Shown here one piece after another: positions 33,112 to 45,190 of a DNA stretch of 64,000 nucleotides. The position numbers and the translations under genes are program-made. The stretch's first letter is position 1. Each line of letters starts with the position of its first letter. Source of the DNA: Begonia masoniana (Eukaryota > Streptophyta > Magnoliopsida > Cucurbitales > Begoniaceae); contig CM039515.1 in the NCBI GenBank assembly GCA_022432975.1, positions 18,137,488 to 18,201,487 of the forward strand, in the 5' to 3' direction. Below the pieces are notes generated by a model. It saw nothing but the letters and a program-made list of their open reading frames with translations. It was not told where the DNA came from and made no database searches.

Positions 33112-35338
33112 TGTAACATCCAGAATTTTTGTATTATGACTTTTGTGTGATATTAATAGTTAAAAAAAATGTTGAAGAAATTGTAGGGAAAAACCAAACT
33201 AAAGTTCAACCAAGCAAAACACTTAGTTGGAAACCAATGGAGGGGCAAACTAGGAAAGAAAAGAGGGTAGTTGGGAGAATCCAATAAAAAGGAGACATGT
33301 GGCAAAGCTCGTGGAAGAGGCTGCTTTCCTTGCTTCTTCTCTTCCTTATGTGAAATCACTTTCATTTTCATACTTCCTTCTGTCTTCTTTCATCGCCTAG
33401 AAGAAACCCTTCTCTCCTTCTCACAAAATTTCTCTCCTCCCTTAAAGTTGTCCACATTTCAGTCATCTTTACTCTGGTCGATTGGCCTACACCATAAGTC
33501 GGAATTCGTGTTGAGGATTGTTTGGTGCTATGTTTGTTTAATCGCTTTGGTTGGGTAGATTAGGTTTGATTGTTTTATAGGTTAAATGTTGTGAGGTTTT
33601 GATGGTATACTCGTTATGTATGTTTTATTGTATATTGAATTGCTCATGCATCATGGTTTTAAAACGGCAAGAAAATGAATTTACGCATCGGTTTCATGAA
33701 AAGAAAATGCATGTAAAGGCAAGTAAAGTATCACAGTAAACAACCATGGCACGGGGTTATCGGGGATGAGGTTCAGGCCTGGCGTTCCGTGGTGAGCGGG
33801 TTTTCCTCCCTTCAGATGGTATGGGCTGTCTAACCGCTTGACGTGCCCTATTCATCTGTCGAGCGTTTTCGATAACCATAGACTAACACGTACTGATAAA
33901 TGAAATGATATGGACGGCTTTCATGAAAACTGCATATACATGTTCATGCACAGCATTTAGGTAGAACTTGCTGAGATTTTTATCTCATAGGTGTCCTTAT
34001 GGTGTAGGTGACTACGAGCAAGGTGAGGACGATGTCCCTCCACCTAACGAGCCTGTAGTTTGATGGAGGATGCTCGTGGGAGCGTGCTGGCATAGTCGAT
34101 GCTAATACGACCCGTGGGAGCTATAGGTTAAATGTTTTTGAGGTTTTGGGATTTATACGGGCTGATGGGTGAAAAAATAGAATGAACTATTTAGAGTACA
34201 TTTTAGGGTGTTTGATGTCTGGATAGTGTGGATATAAAATTGATGAAATGGAAGATGATTTTTTGATGTTTAATGTTTCTGGAAATTTTTGGGTGAATGG
34301 TGTGTAGGTACAAGAGAAAATAATGTGTAGGCAGCTCTCTAGACAAAATCCAGAGAGCTAGCCGATCGATCGCCAGCAAGGGGCAATCGATCGGGCAATG
34401 CATGGTTTAGAGTAGGGATTCTTAAAATTTTAGTTAAGTATTTTATAAGAGAAAGTCATCGTCTAAAGTCCGTGGACGATAAGGTCCAATTAAGTATTTT
34501 ATAAAAGAAAGTCATTGTCCAAAGTCTGTGGACGATAAGGTTCAGTTAAGTATTCTGACAAGAAAGTCAGCGTCCACAGTCAGCTTCCAAAGTCTGTGGA
34601 CGATGAGTTTATGTAGCCGTGGACAATGAAGTCATGTAGACTGGGGACAATAAAGTCACGTGGTCCGTGGACGAATGAGACGAAACCCGAGTGGAATTTA
34701 TTCTCTGTCTGCTTTATAGGACGATAAATTTTAGTTAAGTATTTTGGCAGAGAAACTCAGTCGTCCACACTGACTACTGTTTTTAGTCGTCCACACTGAC
34801 TACTGTTTTCAGTCGTCCACACTGACTACTGTTTTTAGTCGTCCATAGTGCCTACAGTTTTAGTCGTCCACACTGACTATTGTTTCAAACGTCCACGCCT
34901 CCTAAGGCTTTTATCGTCCAAACTCGATAGAGAGAATTATTTATCCCGACCACTGTTCAAATTTATGAAACCCGAGAGGAAAAATACTGTTCCTTCGATG
35001 AAGCCCGAGAGGAAAAACTTAATTCTCTACCTGTCTTTATTGTTTTAGTATTGACGCCTAAGTTTAAATTATTACTGAGGTTTCCACAATTAGATAAACT
35101 TCCGCTGAATAAAGTAATTAGTCTTTGAATGTTGGTAGATACGGATTTAATGCCTGAGTCTATTCTCTCACGATTGATGAACAAATGAAAAGAGAAATGA
35201 ATCGATAAATGAAAAATAAATATTGTATGAGAATAGACGAGGGTAATAGGCAAGTTTACTTATAAGGATGGAAAAGAAAAGTTCAAATTTTACGAGATTT
35301 TTAGGAATAGTAAGAGGGGAAATTTACGGGGTGTTAGA
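33112..35338 (+). repeat. Element B 3' LTR
   Basis: 2227 bases, TGTAACATCC to GGGGTGTTAGA. It aligns to 6942-9263 throughout but lacks 73 bases (5' LTR 7301-7373), removing the AGGTAAG donor-like site. The breakpoints share TTA, so slippage or microhomology repair is likely. The TGAGAT-TTTT-ATCTCA hairpin (near 33972-33987) and GTGTAGGTGA remain. Confidence 0.92.
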
Positions 35339-35343
35339 TATCC
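35339..35343. other. Target site duplication of element B (right)
   Basis: TATCC, identical to 6937-6941. Confidence 0.85.
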
Positions 35344-36470
35344 TATATTCTTATTCTTTATTCTTACTTTTTGACATATCAAACATTGATTTTTGTTATT
35401 AATTATTCGAGAATAAACGTAGAATTACTTTAAAAAAAATTCTAAATTTAGCCTCATTTAGAGTTGCCTTGTGTTCACCCAGGATAAGAATACAACAACC
35501 CTACATTGTATGTTGATGTTAATGATATTGGTAAGTCTGACGATTAAACGTTTTTCTAGTCACATGACATTTTTGTTCTATAATAAATAATCTACTAATT
35601 ACATAACTTGTTTTAGAGATAGAAAATCAGAAATAGAAAGGGATATGCATGGTATGTTTTGGCCTTTTTTTTTAGCTCAATCAATCTTCACCTACATCTT
35701 GGGACTTCTTCTCATCATTCAATTCCAATCACATGCAATGATTCTTTGCACTGAAATTCATAAAAGAACTAAAAAAATTAGCATTTCTAATACTTCCCTT
35801 TTTGTTAATGCAAATAAATGATAGAAAAGAATTGAATATCACACATTGAAATGTTACATTTAATAATGAATTAAACTATAATTTGAACTATGTCAGGGGT
35901 TAATAATTTGAACTATGTAACGTCAAAGTCCAATAGATTTACTTTATTAACCCCTAACATAGTTCAAATTATAATTTAATTATTCTGAACTATGGAGATA
36001 ATTGTTACGTTAAATAATTAAAATCAATTTGAACTCCAAAGTATAAGTTTAACTTGAAACACCTTTAAAATTAAAAATTATAACAACTAAAACCTTAAAC
36101 TATAAAAAATGTAACAGATCAAACCCTGACGGGTGGCTGATCACCCTCCGTTCTCAATTTACCCCTAGATGGGGGGGTCGATCACCCCTCAGTTTTGAAT
36201 TAACCCCCCCCCCCCCCCCCCCGTTTTCTCCAGTGTTTACGTGGCACTAGACGTACTGGGTCGGAGGGTCGATGTGGGGGCGGGAACCCCCGTCCAACGT
36301 GCACCATATGTGATTGGAGAACGGGGAGTTCTCGCCCCTCAATGGCCACCTGTTCCTGCCTCCCCATTTTAAGGTATTCGGCAACGGGGGGTCTCTGCCT
36401 GATGTGCCACGAGCTGGCAATAACCAACAAAGGCCAATTTCATGGCCGAATTTCCAAATTATGGAGTTTT
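35344..36470. other. AT-rich non-coding DNA with an inverted repeat and a C tract
   Basis: No gene is visible. It contains a 30-base inverted repeat (35877-35906 with 35944-35973), a run of 19 C at 36204-36222, and several GGGGGTCGATCACCCC-like words at 36120-36200 that recur near 38280. Confidence 0.6.
35877..35973. repeat. Small inverted repeat, 30-base arms
   Basis: The arms contain TTTGAACTATGTCAGGGGTT and its complement AACCCCTAACATAGTTCAAA, with one mismatch and a 37-base loop. It could be a small MITE or a hairpin; I see no clear target duplication. Confidence 0.65.
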
Positions 36471-36475
36471 TTCAT

Positions 36476-36850
36476 TTTGCAGGTACTCCTCTCGACAAGA
36501 TAAGAATAGCAAACATCCAAAACAAAGGAGTACAAGGAGTCAACCCTCTGGATTTGAGGACAAATCCTCAATCACCCAAACAGGATGACTTGCCATGGAG
36601 GCCGTTGACCCGATCACACACCAAGGTATGTATCTTAATCGATCTTTCATCTAATAAGTTTGTGAGTTTTGTTGGTAAAGACCTTTTGACAGCTTGGACT
36701 GGAAGCATTGAAGAGAGAATTTGTCTTCCCGACGACAAGGCTTGTAACAAAGCATTTTATGTAATTTTGTGTTTAGCAAACATTAGTTTGTCTTTTATTA
36801 TATTTTGGCAAACATTAGCCTATTGTTTAAGGCATGCAAGCTTAGTTAAA
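36476..36850 (+). pseudogene. Short coding-like fragment with DLRTNPQ motif
   Basis: One frame reads NPLDLRTNPQSPKQDDLPW then PLTRSHTK. It is similar in sequence to a minus-strand segment inside the G LTR (MDLRSNPQEPGGDDMP, plus 52740-52785 and 58118-58163). Segments of this kind follow the chromodomain in some plant Gypsy polyproteins, so this is probably a relic of the 3' end of such an element. The motif alone is weak evidence. Confidence 0.4.
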
Positions 36851-37977
36851 TTTAAGATCACTCATGGCTTGGGATGGGCACACGCAAAGAAGGGCATGGC
36901 CAAAGAAGAGCCGTTCACAAGAAGGAGACACGTTGAGAAGCATCAGGGGCGCACAAGTAACTGTGATCGAGGGAAGAGGCTTGCCCAGGGGAGCAGCATG
37001 GAGCGCACAGGAGAGCAGCATGGCGCGCGCGTGGAGGAGAAGCGCGCGTGAGATAAAGCAGCTGTTGCACAGCACTGTGCACACAAGGAGATGCCCCACT
37101 GGAGCTACACCAAAGATGGGGCGTGCGTGAGGAGGAAGTCTGGCCGAGCACCAGGCCATGCAGAATGGTGCGCACGAGAAGAGGAGTTGCCGCACAACAA
37201 CGCACGCACAAGAAAAGAGACCAACCGTGGGCAGCGTTCGATTGGCATGCATGATGCACTCGACCAAACACCAGGACGTGCACGAAGGGATGCGAGGAGT
37301 GGCACGCTTCATTGAGAAACAGCGCTGATTGCGTGCCTACGTGGCCAAGAGCGTTGGCGCTCCAATGACTATTTTCTCCAACAGACAGATTTTAATTTCC
37401 TTTTTTGGTTATCTTGATCACCGATTGTATGAGTCTTTACAAACTCATTCTGAATCATAGGTAAGGGGTCTTTGATTAATTGAAGTTTTCTTCATCTTTG
37501 GCTGAAGTTTTTTGGTTCTTCGTGGTTCCCTCCTCGAAGGGTAATATCCGAGCGAGTCCCACTCAACACCTTTTAGTTCTAGGGCTTGGAGATCGTCTTG
37601 ACAACCTCACCTCGAAGCCGTTCCAGCAAGTTGTAACACAGAGAAGGTTGGTTTCCCTGGTCCTATTGTAGCGTGTGCACCTTCGTCAGAGAAGGTGTCT
37701 TTACCGGAGTGCTATAATTGCCTCTCGGTCTAGCACTAGGCGTTCGTCCCTCTTGCATTTTCAGCGTTGTCTGAACATCTTTCATCCATTGGTTTGATTA
37801 TTTTACGCTTCCACTATTCTGCACGAAAGTTATACGCATTTGAACCTATTTAACAAAAATATATTACTCTGTTTTTGGGGTATTCCTTCAGCTTCACCGA
37901 AAGAATATCGATCCTTTGCTAGTAGTCTATTTTAAGTATAATTTACAGGTCCATATCGCGTCACCTTCCCGAAATGA
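36851..37977. other. GC-richer repeat-like DNA, unclassified
   Basis: Positions 36870-37320 are unusually rich in GCGC, GCACG and AGGAG words with overlapping open frames on both strands but no recognised domain. Positions 37440-37900 include CACCTTCGTCAGAGAAGGTG, a hairpin-like stretch of the type seen in LTR leaders of plant retroelements. I cannot place ends or a family. Confidence 0.35.
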
Positions 37978-38122
37978 CCCTCCGTTCTCAAGAACAATGT
38001 TTAAGAACGAGGGATGGTTTCAGGGTAGTGACCCACCGTTCTCCCTTGAAAGTATGGTGAGAACGGGGGTCAACTTCATGAAACCACCCTATGTTCTTAA
38101 ACATTGTTCTTGAGAATGAGGG
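37978..38122. repeat. Inverted repeat, 44-45-base arms
   Basis: The left arm 37978-38022 and right arm 38079-38122 pair over almost their full length, sharing TTCTCAAGAACAATGTTTAA and its complement, with a 56-base loop. Similar GTTCTCA...GAACGGGGGTC words recur at 38200-38310. Confidence 0.8.
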
Positions 38123-38697
38123 TTTGTTTCGGGGCGGTGACCCACTCGTTTGCACCCCCTAATATTTTGGAGAGAGAGCGAAGGGCTACCGCCCAAAAAT
38201 CATCCTCCATTCTCAAAATTAGGGCTAGAGAACAGGGGCCTGATGGTGGGCGGTGACCTCCCATTATTAAAATTAAGGCTGAGAACGGGGGGTCGATCCC
38301 TGACAATAAATAAAAAATCACCCCCGAAACAAATGTCCATCCATATCCCGATTTAGTTTGTAGGTCTTCCTTCAATAATTTCAAAAACTACGTCTATGAG
38401 TCCATACACTCTAATTCTACATTGGCAACAACAACAAGATATATTCAATCGTTGCCATCAATACTGACGGCTGTCAGTAATTGGCAGGGACACGAGCCTT
38501 TTAGATGACAACTATACGAACAGATAATAGATCTACCACACTGCAGCAAACATGTCTTGCAAGGAGCCATCTACATATAATTCTTTCGAATACACATTGT
38601 AGGACCGTTATTGTCTAAGAGGAGGGGGGTGAATTAGATTTTTCTCTCCTAATCGTAGTTTACTTACTGCAATATAGATTACTTAAATTATATTAAC

Positions 38698-38700
<3 letters not shown>
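38123..38700. other. Non-coding stretch with a Copia-like LTR terminus
   Basis: At 38609-38640 TGTAGGACCGTTATTGTCTA followed by AGAGGAGGGGGGTGAATT resembles, in reverse, the end of some plant Copia LTRs. No primer-binding site lies beside it, so it is at most a fragment. Nothing else is recognisable. Confidence 0.35.

Positions 38701-38729
<29 letters not shown>
38701..38729. repeat. (GA)n microsatellite
   Basis: About 14 GA units in a row, with one extra AGAG just before. Confidence 0.95.
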
Positions 38730-38731
<2 letters not shown>

Positions 38732-38739
38732 TTAGTGAT

Positions 38740-40089
38740 TTTCTACACTTTTACGCAAGTGCTCGTATCGCTTCAAGTGGTAAAAATATCGATCCTACGA
38801 GGATATTCTTAATTGAGTTAATTGCTATAAAAATCTTATAAAAATATCAAAATGATAAATGAAAATAATTAGAATTAAAATCCGAATGACGATGCAATAA
38901 AAGAAAGCAAGATAAACGAGATAAAATCAATAAATGGAAACCTTGGCTAGGATCGATTTCTTTGTTACGATAGTTTTACTACTGATGCTCTGGTAATGTT
39001 CTGCAGCATTGTCTATGAACAGCAAGAATAAAATAATTCTAGGATTCTTTCGAATTTTCTAAGTAAATTCAATTTAGAATTTCACTCAATCTTGAAGGAA
39101 TGTAACTAGCATTGAATTTCCTAATAGCTCTATTCTTATTGCCAATCGAATCAATGCTAACTATGTTGTAACAATTTAATTCGATTAATTATTCATGCAT
39201 CTAAGAATTTATATTTATCTTTCGATACAATATAAACATGGATCATCAACCTATCTATCAATATGATCTGAATTAAGCAATGAATATCATAAATAATTGC
39301 TCAATAAACAATCGCATAAACAAATCGAGATAGTAGCAAAATTCGTAACGAATACTATCGTCATAACCAAGTGATGAGTTTAGCTACTAGACATAATTAA
39401 ATAAAACTCAAAATAATAGTGTGAAGAAAAATCATAAATAGTAAAAAGAAATGGAAGAAGATCCGAAAATGCGTCATCGGTCTCCTTTTCCTCCTGAGCT
39501 CCACACTTTCTTCTTGGAAAAATTCTCCTTTTGTTCTGCGTGTGATACCCATTTTCTCTCTACAATCTCTTGTATTTTATTGTTCCACGTACTTTAATAA
39601 TTCTCATTGGCTCTTCCTTCTTTTTTGTCCTTTTTTGCATGTCAGGTGTCTATTGCTCTTAAAAAATCTCCTCTCCAGCGAATCTCTAATTTGTTTGCTT
39701 TTCCTTCATTGTAGCCTCCTGTTTCTCTCTCTTCATAATTTGAATCAATTTACCGCCAAGGTTTCTTGATTTAACTCCTTTATTTATGGTAACCAATATT
39801 TCCTTGATTTGTTTTCTCTTTCACCATAATCTTCAACTCCTTTGAATTTGATTTTCCCACTAATAAAATTGCATTCAAATACGAAAATATAAAATTCGAA
39901 TTAAGGAGAAAAATATGCTTTTAATAGATAATCTACATGAAATATATTAATCTAAATCAACGCACTAATGCTGCAGCATTACATAGCAATTGTAGTAAAT
40001 TACTACCAATTTATTCTTGCATTCACTCAATTCATATATATTCTTTCAACTAATAACTGTATAAAATAACTCAAATTTAAGAGTTATCA
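38740..40089 (-). repeat. Athila-type LTR (left end approximate)
   Basis: On the minus strand it starts TGATAACTCTTAAATTTGAG at 40089, directly preceded by the polypurine tract AAGTTTGGGGTATT. Toward the left it ends with ATCCTCGTAGGATCGATATT and CACTTGAAGCG, wording typical of the 3' part of Tat/Athila LTRs. The left boundary cannot be fixed without the second LTR. Confidence 0.65.
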
Positions 40090-41893
40090 AATACCCCAAA
40101 CTTGAACCAATACTCGTCCTCGAGTGATGCAAAACAAAAATAAATTCTCAAAGTAGCATTAACAAAATTTATATAATTTTTGAAATATCTAGTAACATGT
40201 AAATTATTGAAAAATTTCACTATCACAATTAAAAGCAATCAATATAGATTTCATTCCCAATAAACTAATATTCAAAATGTGTGTGCGCTCAAACTCCTTT
40301 TAAATTGCTAAGTTCAACCATCAACACTAAACATCACAATTCATATCGTAAAATGTCATTTCTTTAATGTCCTTCCTAAATCCATTAGTTTTCAAAGATT
40401 TTTTTTTTTAAATAAGTAAGGGGGATACATAATAATAATTTTTATATTGACTTTATCTATAAGTCAGACTACCTTTTTACACGATTGACAACATTGGTGA
40501 TGAAGTCCTCCGGTTACTCAGTAATGTCACCTCAAGATATATACTCATATAAAATAGAGAAGTATAGCCAATAAATATGCAACGGAGTTCCCCCCAATGT
40601 TCCCCTAATTCATCTCTACCCATCGAGTATTCAAAAGGCTCACTCGAAATTGAAAGTAGATTAGGAAATTGCATTTATTCATTTTTATCTTTTATTATTA
40701 TTTTTGTTTTATTATTATTATTTTTGTTTTATTATTATTATTTTTTAGTATATATATATAATCCCCAAACTTATTATTTATTATATATTTTTTTAGAAGA
40801 AAGTCTTTCATTGCTAATTTCTTTCATCAAACACTTAATTATTGACACCTAGATATAATTGTAATATCTAGTAAGAATGATATTCCTAAACAACCAAAAG
40901 AAGTTTGTGTGTTAGGAACAACTAAGCTTATGAGAATAAATCTTAATTAATTTCTAATAATGTGTGACAATGACATTATTCAATAACTTACTAAATTAGG
41001 AGATATTAGGAAATTTCATTGTTCTTCATTTTTTTTTTAATTTTCTTTTTTAGAAACCAAACAGAACAAAGAAAACAAATCAAACAGAACAACGAACTAA
41101 ACAACATTAAACAGAAAACTAAGTTCCATAAAGTAAAATTTAAACAATCAAAATTAAACATTCAATCAACACTAAACATCCAAAACAATTTCCAGAAATC
41201 CAAATTAAACAGTTAACACTAAACATCAAAATTAAACAGTCAACACTAAACATTCTAAATTAAACAGTCAACACTAAACATTCTGCTTACCCCCATACTT
41301 AAAAATTGGCAGTGTCCCCACTGCCAAACAAAATGAAGTCCAAAAAATAAAAAATAGAACACAATAAAGCGAGGGGAGTTAAGACTTCCATGGTGTTTAT
41401 TCTTCATTCTCGGATTCAGCATCTGAATCTCTCAATAGGGCTGTTGGGAAGTGTGGAAAGACTGGAGATGGATCCTTGGGCTTGCAGCCATTGCTGAATC
41501 CCGCAAACTTGGTGTAGTTCCAAAATATTTTGCTATTGCGTTTAAGACTCTTCAATGTTTTTGACATTCGGTATTATTGAACCTCCAGAATATGAAGTTT
41601 ATGCTTTACTGATTCATTGTCGTGTTTGTGCCATTCTATTTTGGTGTGCAGCAGCTCCACTTGCAGCATTATATGATGACTTTCTTCTCGGTGCTTCTTC
41701 TTCTTCTTCTTCCTCTGATTTGTACAGACCTGAAATTTTTAATGCTATAGCAAACACTGTAGCATCAACATTATTGAAAACAAAAACTAAAAAATAAAAA
41801 TAAACAAAAACCAACACAAAAGGATATCAAAAATTGGGTTGCCTCCCAATAAGCGCTTGATGTTTTAAGTCCTCAGCCTGACTCCCTCATGTT
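40090..41893 (-). other. Athila 3' non-coding internal region
   Basis: AT-rich sequence between the polypurine tract and the polyprotein tail. It holds ATTATTATTTTT repeats near 40690-40745 and repeated AACAGTCAACACTAAACAT near 41160-41290. No gene is seen; long 3' non-coding regions are usual in Athila elements. Confidence 0.6.
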
Positions 41894-42990
41894 TCACGTT
41901 GCTTTTCTGTCCTCCAGAGAAATTGACGTAACTTTTGTCAATTTTTCTCCACGATAATGCTTCACTCTCTGGCCATTAACCTTAAAACCTTGACCATTTT
42001 TTTCATCTCGTAGTTCCAAGGTGCCATATGGATAAACTTCTATCACTTTTTCAAAAACTTGCTTTTGTATTTCTCTGTCGCGCCATTTTCTTTTCTTTTT
42101 CTTTCTCTTTACATAATTTTTTCTCTTGTTGTTTGCTGGTACTGAATGCTTTTTTTCGTCATGTGGCACTTCATCATCTTTTATCAAGTAACAATCTTCA
42201 GCATCATCTGGAAATTTCATCGCTTTCAGCACATTGAATGTGATTTGCTGATCATTGACTCTCATTGCAAGTTCACCTTTCTAGACATCGATAAGTGTTC
42301 TCCCAGTAGCTAAGAAAGGTCTTCCCAAAATTATGGGCACTTCATGATCTGCTTCGTAATCCAAAATAATGAAGTCTACAGGGAAAATGAACTTGTCCAC
42401 CTTCATGAGCACGTCTTCTATTTTCCTTGAGGGTGAGTTAGTGATCGGTCAGCAAGCTGCAGAGTTACTATTGTTGGCCAAGCTTCTCCAATCCCCAGAT
42501 TCTTAAAAATTGACATGGGCATCAAGTTGATACTAGCTCCAAGATCACATAGAGCTTTTCCGAAATAGTTATTGCTAATTGTGCAAGGAATGGTGAAACT
42601 ACCAGGATCCTTCAACTTTGGTGGAATCTTGTTCTGCAATATGTAGCTCGTTTCTTCAGTCATAGCCACCATCTCATACTCTCCCAATCTCCTCTTTTTG
42701 GATAAAATGTGTTTCATGAATTTCGTGTAATTTGACATTTGTTCAAAAGCTTCCACTAAAGGTACGTTGATGTGCAATTGTTTCAAAACGTCCAGAAACT
42801 TTTTAAACTGCTTTTCCTGGTTGTGTTTTTGTAGCCTCTGTGGAAACGGTGGAGGAGGTTTCTGAATTCGTAATTCTACGGGTCGATGCTGTTGCGGTGC
42901 TGCGAGTGGAGCTGCAGCATTGATATTTATTTCTCTAGATTCCAGGTTATTCTCTTCGTCCTCCTCAGTACTCTCTTTCTCAATCATCAC
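41894..42990 (-). pseudogene. Athila gag-protease joined to the integrase tail (pol deleted)
   Basis: Reading leftward: gag C-terminus (PPPPFPQRLQKHNQEKQFKK, EAFEQMSNYTKFMKHILSKK), protease ([45 protein letters not shown]), then RVNDQQITFNVLKAMKFP. After about 50 further residues the frame reaches YPYGTLELRDEKNGQGFKVN GQRVKHYRG, which in Athila is the very end of integrase. Thus RT, RNase H and the integrase core are missing. There is a one-base shift near 42418 and a stop near 42280. The right end is cut by element F at 43007. Confidence 0.85.
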
Positions 42991-43160
42991 TTCTCCTTCC
43001 TGTAAACTGTAACACCCGACAATGTTCGGCCAGGTATTTTCTTAACAGCTTTAACTGTCACCTCCACCATTAACCTTTACAATTTCGAATTTAAATGCCA
43101 AAGCTGAATTGATTTTATTTGTGTGATGGCAGAATTGTAAATAAGATGGATTTCAATCGA

Positions 43161-43169
43161 TATAAATAG
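43161..43169 (+). promoter_or_regulatory. TATA box in F 5' LTR
   Basis: TATAAATAG, with the same word at 50404-50412 in the 3' LTR. It lies about 150 bases into the LTR and upstream of a CT-rich leader, which fits a polymerase II core promoter for element F. Confidence 0.6.
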
Positions 43170-44859
43170 AAAATGGAAATCCTTAAACCTCACTAAAACC
43201 TCACTATAGTCGACACTTTCCTTCTGCGATTTCTCAACCTCCAGAGCTCTCCTTCTCTTTGCCAGCGACTCCTTCGTCGGCGACCGATTCTTTAGTCTCC
43301 ACCCCGACAATCCACGCTCTAGGTAAGGCTTAGACAATGTAGCTGCTGGTTAGTTACTTAGAGCTCTGTTTTCAGCTAGAACTTGAAGTTTCAGATTCTT
43401 CAATGGCAGAGTTATTGTAGTAACATTTATAATCTGCGTTTAGTAATGGCATTTCCGATTCGAATCTGGACATTAAGATAACCGACTGTGTTTAGTTGCT
43501 AGGTCGAATCTGGGCATTTTAGATTCTGGAAACTTGATCTACGCACATAAGGTGCTTGACTAAAAAACTTAGAAATACATGTACGTTAGATTCTAGGATG
43601 ACTTTTTGGTTAGAACTTTTAGAATTTTGTTTTAACTCTATAATGTGAAATGTTTTAGGTGAAGAAAAATCCGAGGTGAAGTGCTCGAGTTGCTAAGGGA
43701 AACCAAGTAAGTGAGTGAGTAAGATTCCTGGCCATTAAGGCCCTAAATCACAAGGGTACTAGGTAGATGTTGTCTATAATGTTTAAAGGTTCTCTGTGCT
43801 ATTGTCTGTTTGGTTATGATACTCGAGTTGATAGTGTGATCTTTTGATGAATGAATGAGCTGTCCTTTTAGTCTGATGAAATGAGAGTACTCATACTCAT
43901 GCTTCACGATTGTTTTCCTTTTCAAGCATATGAAAATGTTTCAAGTGCATGTTTTCCTTCACGATCAAGATATGAACATGAAACTTATGCAACAATGATT
44001 AAGAGAAGGTTGGGGGCGGTTTGGCGTATGTCACTGTCCAAAAGGAGGACCATGAATACGGCCCGCAAGGGACTATGTACACTTTCACTGTCAACCCCCT
44101 TTTCGGCACAAATCCTCCCTTAATCCACATGATGTAAATGATGAACAAGAACGTGATGTAAACGATGTAAACGATGAACAAGAACAAGAACAAGAACAAG
44201 AAAAGATCATGAACATGTGTTTTCCTTAAACTGTGCATTCATGCATACATGTTAGCGTTGCACTCCTTACTAAGCATTAGGCTTATAGTTTAAACCTTAT
44301 GATGTAGGTGAAGAACTATCAGGTGAGGATTCTAAATTCAGTGATGATGTCTAAGACTGGTTGCTGGATGGTGCTCAGGGTGACAGATTTGTGACTGGAA
44401 AGACGATTATGACCCCTGGTTACTGCTCTTATGATGTTAGTAAGAATTATACATACTGAAATTAAGTAGGAAGGGATTTTCTTAACATGATGGATTTTGG
44501 GATTTGTCTGACTTGATTTCTAAGTTTAAGAATGATCATGAGGAGATAGAATGATTTATGTTTTATTTAAGTCTTCCGCTACACGTATTCTAGATGAATA
44601 TATGATTTATACCTGTGCAATCTTATTTTAGTCAAGTTGAAGTCTGTGAAAGTCAGGATGTCTCGTTTCGTAGATGTTGTCGTCGGTAGATGCTGATCAT
44701 TACTATCGGCAGATGCTAGGATTTCTTATTCACCGATAGAGGTCTTCTATCGGATGATGATTATATGTCACGTGTGATACACATGTCAATCGGCAGATGC
44801 TGATTATTACGATTGGCATATGCTAGAAATTTCTTATTCTTCGGTAGAGGTCTCTATCG

Positions 44860-45190
44860 GATGATGCTTAATATGTCACGTGTGATTCACATGTACATCG
44901 GTCGATGTAGATGTTTTCGCTATCGGAAGAAGTGAGTATTAAGTCTTGTCATTTTGTGACCAGATGATGCTTATTATGTCATGTGTGATTCACATGTCAA
45001 CTGGTAGATGTAGATGTTTTCGCTATCAGAAGAAGTGAGTATTAAGTCTTGTCGTTTTGTGACCGGATGATGCTTATTATGTCACGAGTGATTCACATGT
45101 CAACCGGTAGATGTAGATGTTTTCGCTATCGGAAGAAGTTAGTATTAAGTCTTGTCGTTTTGTGATCGGATGATGTGGGTAATTACGCTT
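44860..45190. repeat. 103-base tandem repeat in F 5' LTR
   Basis: Units begin GATGATGCTTA at 44860, 44963 and 45066, with a partial fourth at 45169; the period is exactly 103. Each unit carries TATGTCACGTGTGATTCACA or a variant, containing a CACGTG G-box in the first copy, and GATGTAGATGTTTTCGCTAT. It lies in the 3' part of the LTR. Confidence 0.88.

Larger units (their letters stand above)
6942..35338 (+). mobile_element. Element B, Ty3/Gypsy chromovirus (Tekay/Del type) with nested insertions
   Basis: It has a 5' LTR (6942-9263), primer-binding site (9268), gag-protease (9425-10877), RT to integrase (20629-23052), integrase tail with chromodomain (32641-33071), polypurine tract and 3' LTR (33112-35338). 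Matching TATCC flanks confirm one insertion. Of its 28.4 kb, about 9.8 kb between protease and RT and 9.6 kb inside integrase are later insertions, so the original element was about 9 kb. All coding parts hold stops, so it is not autonomous. Confidence 0.9.

Noticed and set aside
36842..37312. Overlapping open frames of up to 156 codons on both strands
   Set aside because: Low-complexity GC-rich sequence with frames open in several registers at once and no known motif.
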